Below are positions 9,432-17,470 of a DNA stretch of 58,054 nucleotides, piece after piece. How positions within the stretch are numbered: the stretch's first letter is position 1; every line of letters starts with the position of its first letter. The DNA lies in the NCBI RefSeq assembly GCF_001440405.1, contig NZ_LLXX01000060.1, positions 1-58,054 of the forward strand, given 5' to 3'. The stretch comes from Bradyrhizobium valentinum (GTDB taxonomy: Bacteria; Pseudomonadota; Alphaproteobacteria; Rhizobiales; Xanthobacteraceae). A model generated the notes under the pieces. It saw only the letters and a program-made list of their open reading frames with translations. It had not been told where the DNA came from and made no database searches. The position numbers were made by a program, and so were the translations under genes.

Positions 9432-9514
9432 CGTCATTCCGGGGCGATGCGCAGCATCGAACCCGGAATCTCGAGATTCCGGGTCTGGTGCTGACGCACC
9501 ATCCCGGAATGACG
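9432..9514. repeat. Palindromic repeat B, copy 1
   Basis: Inverted ends CGTCATTCCGGG and CCCGGAATGACG around a central palindrome CGGAATCTCGAGATTCCG. Lies between DUF2948 and hisD, inside a co-directional block. Four further copies of the family are at 11392, 12353, 25244 and 35622. Confidence 0.85.
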
Positions 9515-9530
9515 TCCCCCTCACCCCTCC

Positions 9531-9974
9531 TCACCCTGCCGGCGCGATGGTGAGGTCGCTGGTCCCGAGATCGTCGGTGCCGAGGTCGGTCAGCTCACAT
9601 TCCAGGCACTCGACGTCCAGCCGCAGCGCCCCGCCCTGGCTGAACAGCAAAAGCGCGCTGCCGCCCGGCGCCTCGCCGGGATGGAATTCAATCCCGACCA
9701 GTTCCAGCACGGCATCCAGCTGTTCCAGATCGATGTTGCGCGATTTACAGGCCAGCACCCTGTCGAAGCGCAGCGCGGCGATGAGGCGGCGCGGTTCGGT
9801 TCCGCCTGACAGCGTCTGCTCCCAGTCGAGCCTGTTCATGCCGACCACCAGCCGCTTTTCGTCCTGCCGCCAGACGATGTCGGACGCCTGGACGCGGGCG
9901 TCCTGCACATGGGCCGACATGACGGCGAGATCATCGGCATCGAGCGCAATCATTTTCAGCGGGTCCGCTGGCAT
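9531..9974 (-). CDS. DUF2948 family protein
   Basis: Conserved alphaproteobacterial protein of 147 aa without known function. Recognised from LKMIALDADDLAVMSAHVQDA at the start, WRQDEKRLVVGMNRLDWE and the LRLDVECLECELTDLG ending. No signal peptide or membrane span. It lies between murA (37 bases upstream) and hisD on the same strand, the usual placement in Rhizobiales. An internal ATG at residue 8 (MIALD) is an alternative start. Confidence 0.85.
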   Translation of the reverse strand: MPADPLKMIALDADDLAVMSAHVQDARVQASDIVWRQDEKRLVVGMNRLDWEQTLSGGTEPRRLIAALRFDRVLACKSRNIDLEQLDAVLELVGIEFHPGEAPGGSALLLFSQGGALRLDVECLECELTDLGTDDLGTSDLTIAPAG

Positions 9975-10011
9975 CCCAAGAAGCTTTCGCTGATCTTTCG
10001 CTGCGATCTAC

Positions 10012-11301
10012 TCAATCGCTGATGCGCTGAATCGATGCACCGCAGGCCGAGAGTTTTTCCTCCAGCCGCTCGAAACCGCGGTCCAGATGATAGATGCGGT
10101 TGACCATGGTTTCGCCCTCGGCGGCAAGCCCTGCGATCACGAGCGAGACCGACGCCCGCAAATCGGTCGCCATCACGGGCGCGCCGCGCAGCCTGGCGAT
10201 GCCTTCGATGGTCGCGGTTTCGCCGTCCAGCGAAATCCGCGCGCCGAACCGCGCCAGTTCCTGCACATGCATGAAGCGGTTTTCGAAAATGGTCTCGGTG
10301 ATCTGCGAGGAGCCGTCGGCGCAGGCCATCAGCGCCATCAATTGCGCCTGCAGGTCGGTCGGGAAACCCGGGAACGGCGCGGTCGATACCGTCACGGGGC
10401 GGATGCCGGCGCCATTGCGCGCGACCCGGATGCCGTCATTGTTGACGGTGATGACGGCGCCGGCCTGGACCAGCACGTCGAGCGCCGACTGCAGCAGCTC
10501 GGGGCGCGCGCCGGAAAGCTGCACGTCGCCGCCGGTCATCGCGACCGCCATCGCATAGGTGCCGGCCTCGATCCTATCAGGCAGCACGGTATGGTGTGCG
10601 CCGTGCAGTTTCGCGACGCCCTCCACCGTGATGCGAGGCGTGCCCGCGCCGGTGATGCGTGCGCCCATCTTGTTCAGGCAATCGGCGACATCTGCGATTT
10701 CAGGTTCGCAGGCGGCATTGCTGATGATGGTCGTGCCCTTGGCGAGGGTTGCCGCCATCAGCGCGACATGGGTGCCGCTCACCGTCACCTTGGGAAAGTC
10801 AATCGCTGCGCCGCGCAGGCCGCCGGGCGCCCTCGCGACCACATAGCCGCCGTCGATGGTGAGTTCCGCACCGAGCTTCTCCAGCGCCATGATCAGGAGA
10901 TCGACCGGCCGCGTGCCGATGGCGCAGCCGCCCGGCAGCGAGACTTTTGCTTCGTGCATCCGCGCCAGCAGCGGCGCGATCACCCAGAAGCTGGCGCGCA
11001 TCCGCGACACCAGTTCATACGGCGCCGTGGTATCGATGATGTTGGCCGCGGAAATATGCAGGGTCTGGCCCTGATATTGCCCGTCGCCGGGCCGCTTGCC
11101 CGCGGACATGATGTCGACGCCGTGATTGCCTAGAATGCGCTGCAACTGCGCGACGTCGGCAAGCCGCGGCACGTTGTCGAGAACGAGCGTTTCCTCCGTG
11201 AGCAGGGCAGCGATCATCAGCGGCAGAGCCGCATTTTTCGCGCCTGAAATGGCAATGGTGCCGTTGAGCTTGCTGCCGCCGACGATACGAATGCGGTCCA
11301 T
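10012..11301 (-). CDS. murA: UDP-N-acetylglucosamine 1-carboxyvinyltransferase
   Basis: First committed enzyme of peptidoglycan synthesis: transfers enolpyruvate from PEP to UDP-GlcNAc in the cytoplasm. Length 429 aa is normal. The active-site loop [16 protein letters not shown] carries the catalytic cysteine (C126), so a fosfomycin-sensitive type is expected. [17 protein letters not shown] at residues 11-27 holds the substrate-binding KN pair; [16 protein letters not shown] and the C-terminal [14 protein letters not shown] are also diagnostic. It begins the minus-strand run murA - DUF2948 - hisD - UPF0262 - phosphatase - maf - yacG. Confidence 0.97.
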   Translation of the reverse strand: MDRIRIVGGSKLNGTIAISGAKNAALPLMIAALLTEETLVLDNVPRLADVAQLQRILGNHGVDIMSAGKRPGDGQYQGQTLHISAANIIDTTAPYELVSRMRASFWVIAPLLARMHEAKVSLPGGCAIGTRPVDLLIMALEKLGAELTIDGGYVVARAPGGLRGAAIDFPKVTVSGTHVALMAATLAKGTTIISNAACEPEIADVADCLNKMGARITGAGTPRITVEGVAKLHGAHHTVLPDRIEAGTYAMAVAMTGGDVQLSGARPELLQSALDVLVQAGAVITVNNDGIRVARNGAGIRPVTVSTAPFPGFPTDLQAQLMALMACADGSSQITETIFENRFMHVQELARFGARISLDGETATIEGIARLRGAPVMATDLRASVSLVIAGLAAEGETMVNRIYHLDRGFERLEEKLSACGASIQRISD

Positions 11302-11391
11302 GACGACACCCTTCTACTATGCACAAATTGCAGGAGATACGCGTGCACAGCAGAAGATATTTGCGGCGATTTGATGGGGTGGCGCAGCAAC

Positions 11392-11493
11392 CGTCATTCC
11401 GGGGCGCGCGAAGCGCGAACCCGGAATCTCGAGGTTCTCAGGGGCGCAAGGGGCGCCCCATAGTTCGATGCTAGCGCATCGCCCCGGAACGAC
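11392..11493. repeat. Palindromic repeat B, copy 2
   Basis: Starts CGTCATTCCGGGGCGCGCG and ends CCCCGGAACGAC; the centre carries CCCGGAATCTCGAGGTTC followed by a diverged stem. Between murA and the alpha/beta hydrolase. Confidence 0.75.
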
Positions 11494-11506
11494 ATCCATA
11501 CTGACG

Positions 11507-12331
11507 CTACGACCTGATGAACGCCAGCAGGTCGGCGTTGATCGTGGCCGCTTCGGTGGTCGGCATGCCGTGCGGAAAGCCCTTGTAGGTCTTCAGCGTG
11601 CCGTTCTTCAAAAGCTTCGCCGACAGCGGCGCGGAATCTTCGTAAGGAACGATCTGGTCGTCGTCGCCATGCATCACCAGCACCGGCACGGTGATCTTCT
11701 TGAGATCTTCGGTGAAGTCGGTTTGCGAGAACGCGACGATGCCGTCGTAATGCGCCTTGGCCCCGCCCATCATGCCCTGTCGCCACCAGTTCTGGATCAC
11801 GGCTTCCGAAGGCTTGGCGCCCGGCCGGTTGTAGCCATAGAACGGACCCGACGGCAGCGCGCGATAGAATTCCGAGCGGTTGGCGGCGAGCTGCGCCTGC
11901 AGTCCGTCGAAGACTTCCTTGGGCAAGCCGCCCGGATTGGCCGGCGTCTGCACCATCAGCGGCGGCACTGCGCTCAGGATCGCCGCCTTCGCCACCCGGC
12001 TCTCGCCGTGGCGGGCGATGTAATGCACCACCTCGCCGCCGCCGGTGGAATGACCGATATGAACGGCGTCCTTCAGATCGAGATGGGCGGTCAGCGCCGC
12101 GAGGTCGTCGGCATAGTGATCCATGTCGTGGCCGTCGGCCACCTGGCTGGAGCGGCCATGGCCGCGCCGGTCATGGGCGATCACGCGGAAACCGTTGTTC
12201 AGGAAGAACAGCATCTGCGTGTCCCAGTCGTCTGATGACAGCGGCCAGCCATGGCTGAACACGATGGGCTGGCCCTTGCCCCAGTCCTTGTAGAAGATCT
12301 CGACGCCGTCTTTGGTGGTGATGGTGGGCAT
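11507..12331 (-). CDS. Alpha/beta hydrolase (non-heme chloroperoxidase type)
   Basis: Cytoplasmic hydrolase of 274 aa, close to the cofactor-free haloperoxidase/esterase group. Nucleophile S95 in GHSTGGG, the acid is probably D225 in HGDDDQIVP, and H254 in GFPHGMPTT completes the triad. The oxyanion region [11 protein letters not shown] at 27-37 is typical. GAGGAGAATTCCC precedes the ATG. Enzymes of this group show esterase and perhydrolase activity in vitro; the true substrate is not predictable. Flanked on both sides by copies of repeat B. Confidence 0.9.
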   Translation of the reverse strand: MPTITTKDGVEIFYKDWGKGQPIVFSHGWPLSSDDWDTQMLFFLNNGFRVIAHDRRGHGRSSQVADGHDMDHYADDLAALTAHLDLKDAVHIGHSTGGGEVVHYIARHGESRVAKAAILSAVPPLMVQTPANPGGLPKEVFDGLQAQLAANRSEFYRALPSGPFYGYNRPGAKPSEAVIQNWWRQGMMGGAKAHYDGIVAFSQTDFTEDLKKITVPVLVMHGDDDQIVPYEDSAPLSAKLLKNGTLKTYKGFPHGMPTTEAATINADLLAFIRS

Positions 12332-12352
12332 GGGAATTCTCCTCTTGCTACG

Positions 12353-12447
12353 CCGTCATTCCGGGACACGCCTCTTCGCGTGGACCCGGAATCTGGATGT
12401 GGTGAAAAGAGATTCCGGGTTCGCGCTGGCGCGCGCCCCGGAATGAC
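12353..12447. repeat. Palindromic repeat B, copy 3
   Basis: CGTCATTCCGGGACACG at the left and CGCCCCGGAATGACG at the right, with CCCGGAATCT / AGATTCCGGGT internal arms. Between the membrane protein gene and the hydrolase. Confidence 0.75.
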
Positions 12448-12468
12448 GAGATTGGGTCAAGTAAGCTC

Positions 12469-12969
12469 TCACGCGGGGCGGAAGCGCCGCCACACGCCGA
12501 TGATCATGACGACAAAGAACACCAGGACGAGGCCCTGGGCGACCGCGAAGATGGGCCCCGACGGCGGGTTGCCCGGCGCCAGTGCGGTCAACGCCGGTAC
12601 CTTGAGGAAGCTCTGGATCACCAGCACGAACACGTTGAGATAAAGCGAGATCAGCGCTGTCAGCACATAGATCCAGCGCCATGGGCCGGACAGCTTCGTG
12701 ACGTAGAGCGCAATGCAGGCGATTGCCAGCAGCACCAGCGACAGAATGCCGATCATGTGAGATGGCAACGTCTTTTCGAACAAGAAAGGCGGAATCACAA
12801 AACCGGTGGCGCTGGTCAGGATGGTGAACAGCAGGAAGATCGCGGTGAGCCCCGCCTGAAGTTTCGAGCCGAGCATTCCGAACATCACGACAAGGCCCGC
12901 GACGATGGCAATCAGGCTGATGATCACATGGACCACCGTCAACGTCGACAAACTCATCCCCAGCATCAT
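12469..12969 (-). CDS. Multi-pass membrane protein, unknown function
   Basis: Inner-membrane protein of 166 aa with five hydrophobic segments at roughly residues 10-32, 38-58, 70-92, 97-120 and 140-160. No catalytic motif or recognised family. GGGGG lies shortly before the start; either of two adjacent ATGs may be used (MM). A perfect TGGAAA-C-TTTCCA palindrome is at 12986-12998, 17 bases upstream, and could be an operator. Confidence 0.75.
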   Translation of the reverse strand: MMLGMSLSTLTVVHVIISLIAIVAGLVVMFGMLGSKLQAGLTAIFLLFTILTSATGFVIPPFLFEKTLPSHMIGILSLVLLAIACIALYVTKLSGPWRWIYVLTALISLYLNVFVLVIQSFLKVPALTALAPGNPPSGPIFAVAQGLVLVFFVVMIIGVWRRFRPA

Positions 12970-13323
12970 GATGCGCCCCCTTCGTTGGAAACTTTCCAGA
13001 GGTTACGACGCAGCACGAAAAATTTCCACACGCATCGCGTGCGGCGTCGGCAATGCAGGCATGTGCGTGAATGAAGACACAGCAACGAAAGTTGTATGAT
13101 GCACGAGATATTTGCACACTTGTCACAAATGCCAGCAGAGACGACGCTAGCTCACCGTCATCCTGAGGAGCGTGCATCGCACGCGTCTCGAAGGATGCAC
13201 GGCCCCGTTGCTGGCCGATTCATCCTTCGAGGCTCGCTACGCTCGCACCTTCGGAATAAGCGCAAGTGCGCTTATTCCCGAGATGACGGGGGATAGATCG
13301 CGTATGCTGCATCGATCATCAAC
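12970..13323. other. Intergenic gap with palindrome and repeat C
   Basis: About 350 bases between the membrane protein start and the flavoprotein stop. It holds the 13-bp dyad at 12986-12998 and repeat C (13155-13289). Nothing gene-like was seen. Confidence 0.6.
13155..13289. repeat. Palindromic repeat C
   Basis: Begins CCGTCATCCTGAGGAGC and ends CCCGAGATGACGG, with internal arms TCTCGAAGGATG / CATCCTTCGAGG and the short stem AAGCGCAAGTGCGCTT. A repeat type different from A and B; only one copy in the window. Confidence 0.75.
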
Positions 13324-15033
13324 CTATGGCGCCGGCTTCGCGCTATCGCTCAGAAAGCCATGCAGCGCGGCCACCACCTGTGCGCCCTCGCCGATCGCGC
13401 CGCCGACGCGCTTGACGGAGCCGGAGCGCACGTCGCCGACCGCGAACACGCCGGGCACCGAGGTTTCCAGCGGCGACGCCGACGGCCCGTCTTGCTGTTT
13501 GCATTGCGCCCCCGTCACCACGAATCCACCGCGGTCGACCATGACGCCGCAACCTTCGAGCCAGCCGGTGGCAGGATCGGCGCCGACGAAAAGAAACAGA
13601 TTGCGGATATCGAGCGTGTATTCCTCCGGCGCCAGGCGGCTGCGCCAGCGCACACGCGCCAGCGACGCGTCGTCGTCGCCTTCAAGGCCGATCACTTCGG
13701 TGTTGAACATCAGTTCGATGTTGGGCGTCGCCTCGATGCGCTCGATCAGATAGCGCGACATGCTGGCGCCCAGCCCGCCGCCGCGGATGATCATGTAGAC
13801 CTTGCGCGCATGGCCGGACAGGAACACCGCGGCTTGTCCGGCGGAATTGCCGCCGCCGACCAGCACGACATCCTGACCGGCGCACAGCTTCGCCTCGATC
13901 GGCGAGGCCCAGTACCAGACGCCGCGGCCCTCGAATTTTTCGAGATTCTCGATTCCAGGCCGGCGATAACGCGCCCCGCTCGCCACCACAACGGATTTGG
14001 CGCGCATCATCTGTCCGCAGTCCGTCGCCAGCGCAAAGAGGCCGTCGTTGCGGCTGCAATCGAGCGAGCGGATCGAGACCGGGATCATCATGTCGGCGCC
14101 GAATTTTTGCGCCTGGTTGAAGGCGCGCCCCGCAAGCGCCTGGCCCGAAATGCCGGTCGGGAAGCCGAGATAATTTTCGATCCGGGCACTGGCGCCGGCC
14201 TGGCCGCCGAACGCGCGCGCGTCGAACACGGCGACCGACAATCCTTCGGAAGCCGCATAGACGGCGGTGGCGAGGCCCGCCGGCCCGCCGCCGACCACCG
14301 CGACGTCGTAGAGCTTTTCATGATTGTTGTCGCCGATCATGCCGATCGCGTAGGCGATCGCCGGCTCCGACGGGTTGCGCAGCACCCGCCCGTCAGGAAT
14401 CACGACCAGCGGCAGATCGGCGCGCGAAGTGGCATAGCGCGCGACGAGGTCGGCGGCGTCCTTGTCGGTGGCGGGATCGAGCACATAATGCGGCTGGCCG
14501 TTACGCCCTAGAAAATTCTGCAGCCGCGCCATGTCGCCGAGCGAGGCCGGGCCGATCAGCACCGGACCGCCGACGCCGCCCTGGATCAGGCTGACCCGGC
14601 GCAGGATCAGTGCGCGCATGATGCGCTCGCCGAGCTCGGCCTCGGCGACCAGAAGCGCGCGCAATTGATCCGGCGGAATCAAGAGCGCTTCGACGTCGCC
14701 GCCATCGGCGTGGCCGTCGACCAGCGCAACGCGGCCCGAGAGCTGGCCGATCTCGGCCAGAAACTGTCCCGGCCCCTGATCGATGACGGGAGTGACGCGG
14801 CCGAGGCCGTCGCGCTGGGTGATCGCGACATGGCCCGACAACACCACGAACATGCCGGGGCCGACCTTGCCGGTCTCGAACAGGGCTTCGCCGTCTTTAT
14901 AGCTTCGCAGCTCCCCGAACCGGCGCATGCGCTCGATCTCGTGATGCGTCAGCGTCGGAAAGGTCTGCTCGTGACGGGGAAATGCGTAGGCGTTGGGGCC
15001 GGTCGCCGGACCGGCCGTGGTGTCTGCACTCAT
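13324..15033 (-). CDS. cNMP-binding domain / FAD-NAD(P) oxidoreductase, thioredoxin-reductase-like without CxxC
   Basis: Cytoplasmic flavoprotein of 569 aa. Residues about 25-150 form a cyclic-nucleotide-binding fold (LRSYKDGEALFETGKVGPGMFVVLSGHVAI). From about residue 235 a pyridine-nucleotide-disulfide oxidoreductase core follows: FAD motif VVGGGPAGLATAVYAA, NAD(P) motif VVLVGGGNSAGQAAVFLS, and C-terminal GVFAVGDVRSG. In thioredoxin reductases the redox pair is CATC at the start of the NADPH domain; here the same place reads WYWASP (residues 373-378), so no disulfide chemistry at that site. Such cNMP-flavoproteins occur widely; the electron acceptor is unknown. ATG gives MSADTTAGP. Confidence 0.9.
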   Translation of the reverse strand: MSADTTAGPATGPNAYAFPRHEQTFPTLTHHEIERMRRFGELRSYKDGEALFETGKVGPGMFVVLSGHVAITQRDGLGRVTPVIDQGPGQFLAEIGQLSGRVALVDGHADGGDVEALLIPPDQLRALLVAEAELGERIMRALILRRVSLIQGGVGGPVLIGPASLGDMARLQNFLGRNGQPHYVLDPATDKDAADLVARYATSRADLPLVVIPDGRVLRNPSEPAIAYAIGMIGDNNHEKLYDVAVVGGGPAGLATAVYAASEGLSVAVFDARAFGGQAGASARIENYLGFPTGISGQALAGRAFNQAQKFGADMMIPVSIRSLDCSRNDGLFALATDCGQMMRAKSVVVASGARYRRPGIENLEKFEGRGVWYWASPIEAKLCAGQDVVLVGGGNSAGQAAVFLSGHARKVYMIIRGGGLGASMSRYLIERIEATPNIELMFNTEVIGLEGDDDASLARVRWRSRLAPEEYTLDIRNLFLFVGADPATGWLEGCGVMVDRGGFVVTGAQCKQQDGPSASPLETSVPGVFAVGDVRSGSVKRVGGAIGEGAQVVAALHGFLSDSAKPAP

Positions 15034-15116
15034 TTTGTCGCCGCCTAAAAAAGAAACAGAACGCTGCAGAGAGCGCGCCTTGCCACCCGGCGAGCGATTC
15101 GGGATTTCCCGCTGCG

Positions 15117-15317
15117 CTACTGGCCAGACTTTTCTCCGCTGGCGTCATCTAGGGAGGCATCGGCACTTTCGGAAGATGCACCGACATCGCTGCGTCCGCG
15201 CGCCTGCGACTTTCGCCGCTTGAGATTTTCGCGTAGCGCCAGCTTCAGCCGGTCGCGTCGTGAATCCTTCACATCCGCGCCGGTCTTTCCCGCAGCCTTA
15301 TCTTGATTGTCCTTCAT
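15117..15317 (-). CDS. Small highly charged protein, unknown
   Basis: 66-aa lysine/arginine- and then serine/aspartate-rich protein (RRDRLKLALRENLKRRKSQ followed by an acidic serine-rich tail), probably largely disordered after one basic helix. Start at ATG 15317 (MKDNQ); a GTG at 15335 would add six residues and has AAGG before it. No family recognised. Same strand as the flavoprotein, 83 bases upstream of it. Confidence 0.6.
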   Translation of the reverse strand: MKDNQDKAAGKTGADVKDSRRDRLKLALRENLKRRKSQARGRSDVGASSESADASLDDASGEKSGQ

Positions 15318-15405
15318 CGCCAGTCCGTCGAACACGCCTTGATCGAAACGGCGTCAGGGTACGCCGTCGCCGGAAGATTGTGGATTTCGATCATCCATAC
15401 CGCAA

Positions 15406-15510
15406 TCATGCGCCCGGCACATCGGGCGGATGGCCGAACAGCTCCTTCACCGAGGCCGGATCGAGCTGATCGATGCCCTCGAATTCCTCGGAAGGCGGTG
15501 GTAGGTGCAT
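15406..15510 (-). CDS. Possible 34-aa peptide
   Basis: Minus-strand frame from ATG 15510 to TGA 15406, reading MHLPPPSEEFEGIDQLDPAS and continuing to a PPDVPGA end. The composition (acidic, no runs of arginine) looks more coding-like than other short frames here. No clear ribosome site. It could also be the remnant C-terminus of a longer protein, since the frame stays open for about 20 codons upstream without an ATG. Confidence 0.3.
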   Translation of the reverse strand: MHLPPPSEEFEGIDQLDPASVKELFGHPPDVPGA

Positions 15511-15919
15511 CGCTGCACCGGACTCAAAATTGCGAAAACGACCCCATGCAAAGTAGGAATGGGCCTTACGTCATCCGAAAACGCAAGACCTGGTAGGGTG
15601 TGGACTCATGAAAGGGCAGCATGCCCGGGATTGGGCCGGGCATCACGAGAATTGGAGCGAACTGGAGACCAGGCGGCTTACGCCACAAATATTCGACAGG
15701 CTTGCGCGACCCGCAGTCCGGCCGCTCAGGACGAGATCGGGAACCAGAGCAAGGCCCAAACTTGCCGAATTGCCCGATGTCGCGATCCTCAGCGCCGGTT
15801 TTTCACGATTTTGGGCTCTTTCCGGCCCGCCCGCGTGCTTGCGCCGGAGAGGCCCTTGTGGCAAGAACCGGCCGCCTAGTGGGCGGCCATTTGGACCGAT
15901 TCCCCTCGATACCGGGCAT
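15511..15919. other. Gap before tRNA-Thr; one hairpin
   Basis: About 400 bases without a convincing gene. A perfect 8-bp hairpin ATGCCCGG/CCGGGCAT lies at 15621-15643. Several overlapping frames on the plus strand are arginine/proline-rich and look like noise. The promoter of tRNA-Thr should be in the last 100 bases, but I cannot pick out hexamers with confidence. Confidence 0.4.
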
Positions 15920-15994
15920 GCTGCCGTAGCTCAGTGGTAGAGCACTCCATTGGTAATGGAGAGGTCGACAGTTCAATCCTGTCTGGCAGCACCA
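15920..15994 (+). tRNA. tRNA-Thr (GGT)
   Basis: 75-nt cloverleaf with encoded CCA: acceptor GCTGCCG paired with TGGCAGC (one G-T pair), D-arm AGCTCAGTGGTAGAGC, anticodon loop TTGGTAA with anticodon GGT, T-arm ACAGTTCAATCCTGT. Its 3' half from 15945 is copied at 17339, so it appears to be the integration target of the small island that follows. Confidence 0.97.
15945..15980 (+). repeat. Left copy of tRNA-Thr attachment repeat
   Basis: 36 bases from the anticodon stem into the T-arm of tRNA-Thr (begins CTCCATTGGTAATGG, ends TTCAATCCT). They are identical to 17339-17374. After a short mismatch the shared GCAGCACCAT follows in both copies. This is the arrangement expected of att sites for tRNA-targeted integrases. 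Confidence 0.8.
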
Positions 15995-16108
15995 TTTTGC
16001 TTCGATATCAAACCCTTGCCAACAACATAGGTTGGCTCTCTTCGATCCTTGCCTATTCAGCAAGAAGCCGCAAGATCGCTAGGACGGGTCATTCCAATCA
16101 AATCAACG

Positions 16109-16456
16109 ATGACACTCTCTGAGTTTGAGATTAGGCGCTGTGAGAAGTTGGTCGCCGAGTTCATATCAAAGCGGCGCCCACCGCCGCATATTCGTCCTCA
16201 GCTTGACCTCGCATTCCGTATCAACGGACAGAGCATCGAGATATTCGAGGTTCGCCCCGACTGGAGGGATAAAAACAGGACACTTGAACAGCCCGTAGCC
16301 AAGGCGACCTACAACAAGCGCAAACTCAATTGGAAAATCTTATGGCAACGCGCCGATCTCAAATGGCACAGCTATCAGCCACGTCCAGAGGTTACATCAG
16401 TCGAGGAATTTTTGGATGTAGTTGAACACGACGAATACGGATGCTTCTTCGGCTAA
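16109..16456 (+). CDS. DUF3024 family protein
   Basis: 115-aa protein of the DUF3024 family, unknown function. Recognised by FEIRRCEKLVAEFISKRRPP, IEIFEVRPDWR, KATYNKRKLNWKILWQRADL and the end VVEHDEYGCFFG. The start at ATG 16109 (MTLSEFE) matches the family N-terminus; an in-frame ATG at 16049 would add 20 residues without resemblance. Basic and tryptophan-rich centre; no catalytic motif evident. It is cargo of the tRNA-Thr island. Confidence 0.8.
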   Translation: MTLSEFEIRRCEKLVAEFISKRRPPPHIRPQLDLAFRINGQSIEIFEVRPDWRDKNRTLEQPVAKATYNKRKLNWKILWQRADLKWHSYQPRPEVTSVEEFLDVVEHDEYGCFFG

Positions 16457-16653
16457 GCTGAAGCGCCAATTCAATGACCATTGGTCACTCAATCCGCAAA
16501 CAAGCCGGAGCTAACCTCTCCACAAAGCATCTCCGAACCGATCTGCAAAGGATGGGTCTGGCAGCAGCAACTCGAGCGCTTGCTCCGTTGACGTCTAAAT
16601 CGATGCCGCTGACAATGAGATCAAGGCGACCTCCATGAGTAGCGGCGCGGCAT

Positions 16654-17253
16654 TTGGAGGCGTTTGAAAAGGCGTTTTATTGGATGTGCAACTGGGAATC
16701 CGAAATCGCTAGGTCTGATAGTAAGCGACGAACGGCGGAGTACGATTTGTTGCTGGAGACGTTCCCCAATTTGGAAGATTTTGATCTGGTAGGCACAAAG
16801 CATTTTGTCCTACATGACGATAAACCGATTTGGGGATTAGATGAGGCAGTCGATCGATATAAAGAAATCTCGAAATTTCTTGTTCTCGATCGATTCCATG
16901 ACCAATTCGCTTCGCGTGCCTTGCTGTTTGGAGATCAGGAACTTGAAATATTCCGCAAGCGAATGCGAGCATACAGGGATAGGCGACTGCGGGACGATCT
17001 GAAGATTGCGATGACCTGTTTTGACAAGCGACGCGACGATCAAGAGGATTTTTACGAAGATAACGAGTATCAGGTCACGCCGTTGTGGCAGCCGCACCGC
17101 GCCTTTTCACCTGAAGATCAATTTGGAATATTTTATAAGAAACTGAATGAGTACGGAGTGTACTCGTTCTTCGCGGCAGACGACGATAAAACGTATCATT
17201 CGTACTATCGGAGCGATGCCTCGTTTTCGAATCAGAGCGTCTTGATGCCCTGA
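16654..17253 (+). CDS. Hypothetical island protein, possibly 5'-truncated
   Basis: 199-aa frame from a TTG at 16654 (first ATG at 16684). Rich in charged and aromatic residues, with a long alpha-helical look (RMRAYRDRRLRDDLKIAMTC), no signal peptide, no membrane span and no recognised family. A stop lies just upstream of the TTG and no ribosome site is evident, so the true N-terminus may have been lost. Base use is AT-richer than in neighbouring chromosomal genes, consistent with acquisition together with the DUF3024 gene. Confidence 0.5.
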   Translation: MEAFEKAFYWMCNWESEIARSDSKRRTAEYDLLLETFPNLEDFDLVGTKHFVLHDDKPIWGLDEAVDRYKEISKFLVLDRFHDQFASRALLFGDQELEIFRKRMRAYRDRRLRDDLKIAMTCFDKRRDDQEDFYEDNEYQVTPLWQPHRAFSPEDQFGIFYKKLNEYGVYSFFAADDDKTYHSYYRSDASFSNQSVLMP

Positions 17254-17338
17254 TGAGAATTTATGGGAAAAACCGGCGATCAGCGTTCGCCTGTCGCGAA
17301 AACTGAAGTAAAAAGAGCACGTTAGCTTGGATTGTGAC

Positions 17339-17386
17339 CTCCATTGGTAATGGAGAGGTCGACAGTTCAATCCTATGCAGCACCAT
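17339..17386 (+). repeat. Right copy of tRNA-Thr attachment repeat (att)
   Basis: First 36 bases (17339-17374) are identical to 15945-15980 of tRNA-Thr; then ATGCAGCACCAT replaces GTCTGGCAGCACCAT, a 3-base loss plus a substitution in the acceptor region. It lacks the D-arm and 5' acceptor, so it is not a tRNA gene. It marks the far end of the island. Confidence 0.85.
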
Positions 17387-17470
17387 CCATTTCCAACAAA
17401 TTGCCGGCCTCAGTCGGGAAACCCGCCCGGGATCGCGATCACTCCGCGTGACTCATCGGCAGCCGTTTGT

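Larger units (their letters stand above)
15995..17338. mobile_element. Small tRNA-Thr genomic island (remnant)
   Basis: 1.34 kb bounded by tRNA-Thr and the displaced copy of its 3' half. The segment reads as visibly more AT-rich than the surroundings and carries two genes: a DUF3024 protein and an unrecognised 199-aa frame. There is no integrase, transposase or phage gene, so it is either a decayed island or an element moved in trans. Confidence 0.65.

Noticed and set aside
9432..12447. CRISPR-like array from the repeated CGTCATTCCGGG units
   Set aside because: The copies are single, hundreds of bases apart, separated by genes and self-palindromic. No cas genes are present.
15511..15700. Insertion-sequence remnant near tRNA-Thr
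   Set aside because: Some short stretches look IS-end-like, but there is no transposase frame or matching inverted ends.
15608..15940. 110-aa plus-strand protein before tRNA-Thr
   Set aside because: Arginine/proline-rich with three overlapping frames of similar kind, runs into the tRNA, no ribosome site or family.
17339..17386. Second tRNA-Thr gene
   Set aside because: Only the 3' half is present and the acceptor pairing is broken; it is an attachment-site copy.
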